A stretch of 5,471 bases of DNA from Lachnospiraceae bacterium (GTDB lineage: Bacteria; Bacillota; Clostridia; Lachnospirales; Lachnospiraceae). How positions within the stretch are numbered: position 1 is the first letter of the stretch; each line of letters starts with the position of its first letter. The translations under genes were made by a program, and so were the position numbers. The notes beneath the pieces are model-generated. The model saw nothing but the letters and a program-made list of their open reading frames with translations. It did not search any database and was not told where the DNA came from. The stretch covers positions 1 through 5,471 of the forward strand of contig JAILPU010000274.1 of assembly GCA_024699395.1 (NCBI GenBank). The letters are read 5' to 3'. Below, piece after piece: positions 4,945-5,471 of the stretch.

Positions 4945-5471
4945 ATGGAATATGTAAACGGAACCTGGATTATGTATGGCGTTGAGTGGGAGGACCCCGG
5001 ATGCCTGCATACGGTACAGGATGCAATAAATTACATAAATGAAACAGGATTTTTGCCGCTTTTCAAAAATGATATTCCGGGATTTTCATTGGAAGAAAGA
5101 ACCGTTTCCGGATACTGGTGGTGCGACGACATAAAAGTTGATCCGTGGAAGTGGCGCGAAATCATCGCAAGGAGCGGTGAAATTGCTTACGGAAAATTTT
5201 TTGGAAAGAAAGCAGGTTTTATATCGAAAGAATGGCTGCCGTATTTTGCCAATTACAGGCGTGACGGCTACGATTTTGACTCAGCGTGGGAGGACAGTAA
5301 GGTAAATCGCCGAGAGAAGCTGATAATGGACATTCTCACTGATAAAAACAGTGAAGGGGATATGGTCTGGACGGATAAGCAGATACTGTCCACGGAGCTG
5401 AAACAGCTTGCAGGCTTTGGCAAGGGCGGAGAGAAGAATTTTCCGGGTATTACTACCGATCTGATGATGAA
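4945..5471 (+). CDS. Conserved protein of uncertain function, 3' end outside the window
   Basis: The frame starts at ATG 4945, with GGGGAAAG (4929-4936) about 8 bases upstream, and stays open to the right edge (175 codons plus 2 bases). It is rich in Trp and aromatics: SGYWWCDDIKVDPWKWREIIARSG (55-78), KKAGFISKEWLPYFANYRRDGYDF (88-111), and LSTELKQLAGFGKGGEKNF (148-166). The composition and the 'GFLPLF...PGF' opening (35-47) resemble a family I recall from Clostridia under the loose label AlkZ-related, which would imply a winged-helix DNA-binding fold of the DNA glycosylase superfamily. I am not sure of that, and no catalytic residue can be named from the part visible. No signal peptide or membrane segment is seen, so it is likely cytoplasmic. 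No partner gene is visible; the upstream neighbour is a gene remnant. Confidence 0.7.
   Translation, partial: MEYVNGTWIMYGVEWEDPGCLHTVQDAINYINETGFLPLFKNDIPGFSLEERTVSGYWWCDDIKVDPWKWREIIARSGEIAYGKFFGKKAGFISKEWLPYFANYRRDGYDFDSAWEDSKVNRREKLIMDILTDKNSEGDMVWTDKQILSTELKQLAGFGKGGEKNFPGITTDLMM

Overview
The window looks like accessory DNA from a low-GC Gram-positive gut or rumen anaerobe, most likely a Lachnospiraceae/Clostridia relative. The grounds are AT-rich DNA, strong GGAGG ribosome binding sites 5-8 bases before most starts, and protein families that I associate with that group. No RNA gene, transposase or CRISPR array is visible.

Left part (1-1570, plus strand): the 3' portion of an ABC/AAA-type ATPase gene, followed 11 bases later by a small gene with TOPRIM-like acidic motifs. 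The pair resembles ATPase + TOPRIM anti-phage modules (AbiL/RloAB, PARIS and OLD-like logic), but it is not a clear member of any named system. A 347-base non-coding gap follows (1571-1917). It holds a pair of 15-bp palindromes, two tandem 36-base repeats and a MerR-type palindrome.

Middle (1918-2633, plus strand): an XRE helix-turn-helix regulator fused to a complete but altered desulfoferrodoxin-like (superoxide reductase) region, probably an iron/redox-sensing repressor. It ends at a perfect 14-bp hairpin that can also serve the convergent genes.

Right-middle (2724-4254, minus strand): a two-gene HipBA-like toxin-antitoxin operon. The upstream gene encodes an XRE protein with an extra C-terminal domain that may match the N-terminal piece of HipA. 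The downstream gene encodes a short HipA/HipT-like kinase with the catalytic D..N..D residues at HipA spacing. Two CCATCA-N3-TGATGG palindromes, 33 bp apart centre to centre, lie in front of it. One fills the -35/-10 spacer of its promoter. The same double palindrome recurs about 2.46 kb away at 1676-1723 (39 of 51 positions identical, no gaps), which suggests a second site bound by the same antitoxin.

Right (4255-5471, plus strand): a GNAT acetyltransferase gene divergent from the HipBA-like operon and sharing its operator region. Its last codons overlap, in another frame, the remnant tail of a PD-(D/E)XK/AAA-ATPase-like gene (4751-4879). A conserved gene of uncertain function then runs off the right edge. 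Overall the window reads as a patchwork of defence, toxin-antitoxin and regulatory genes with scars of past deletion.
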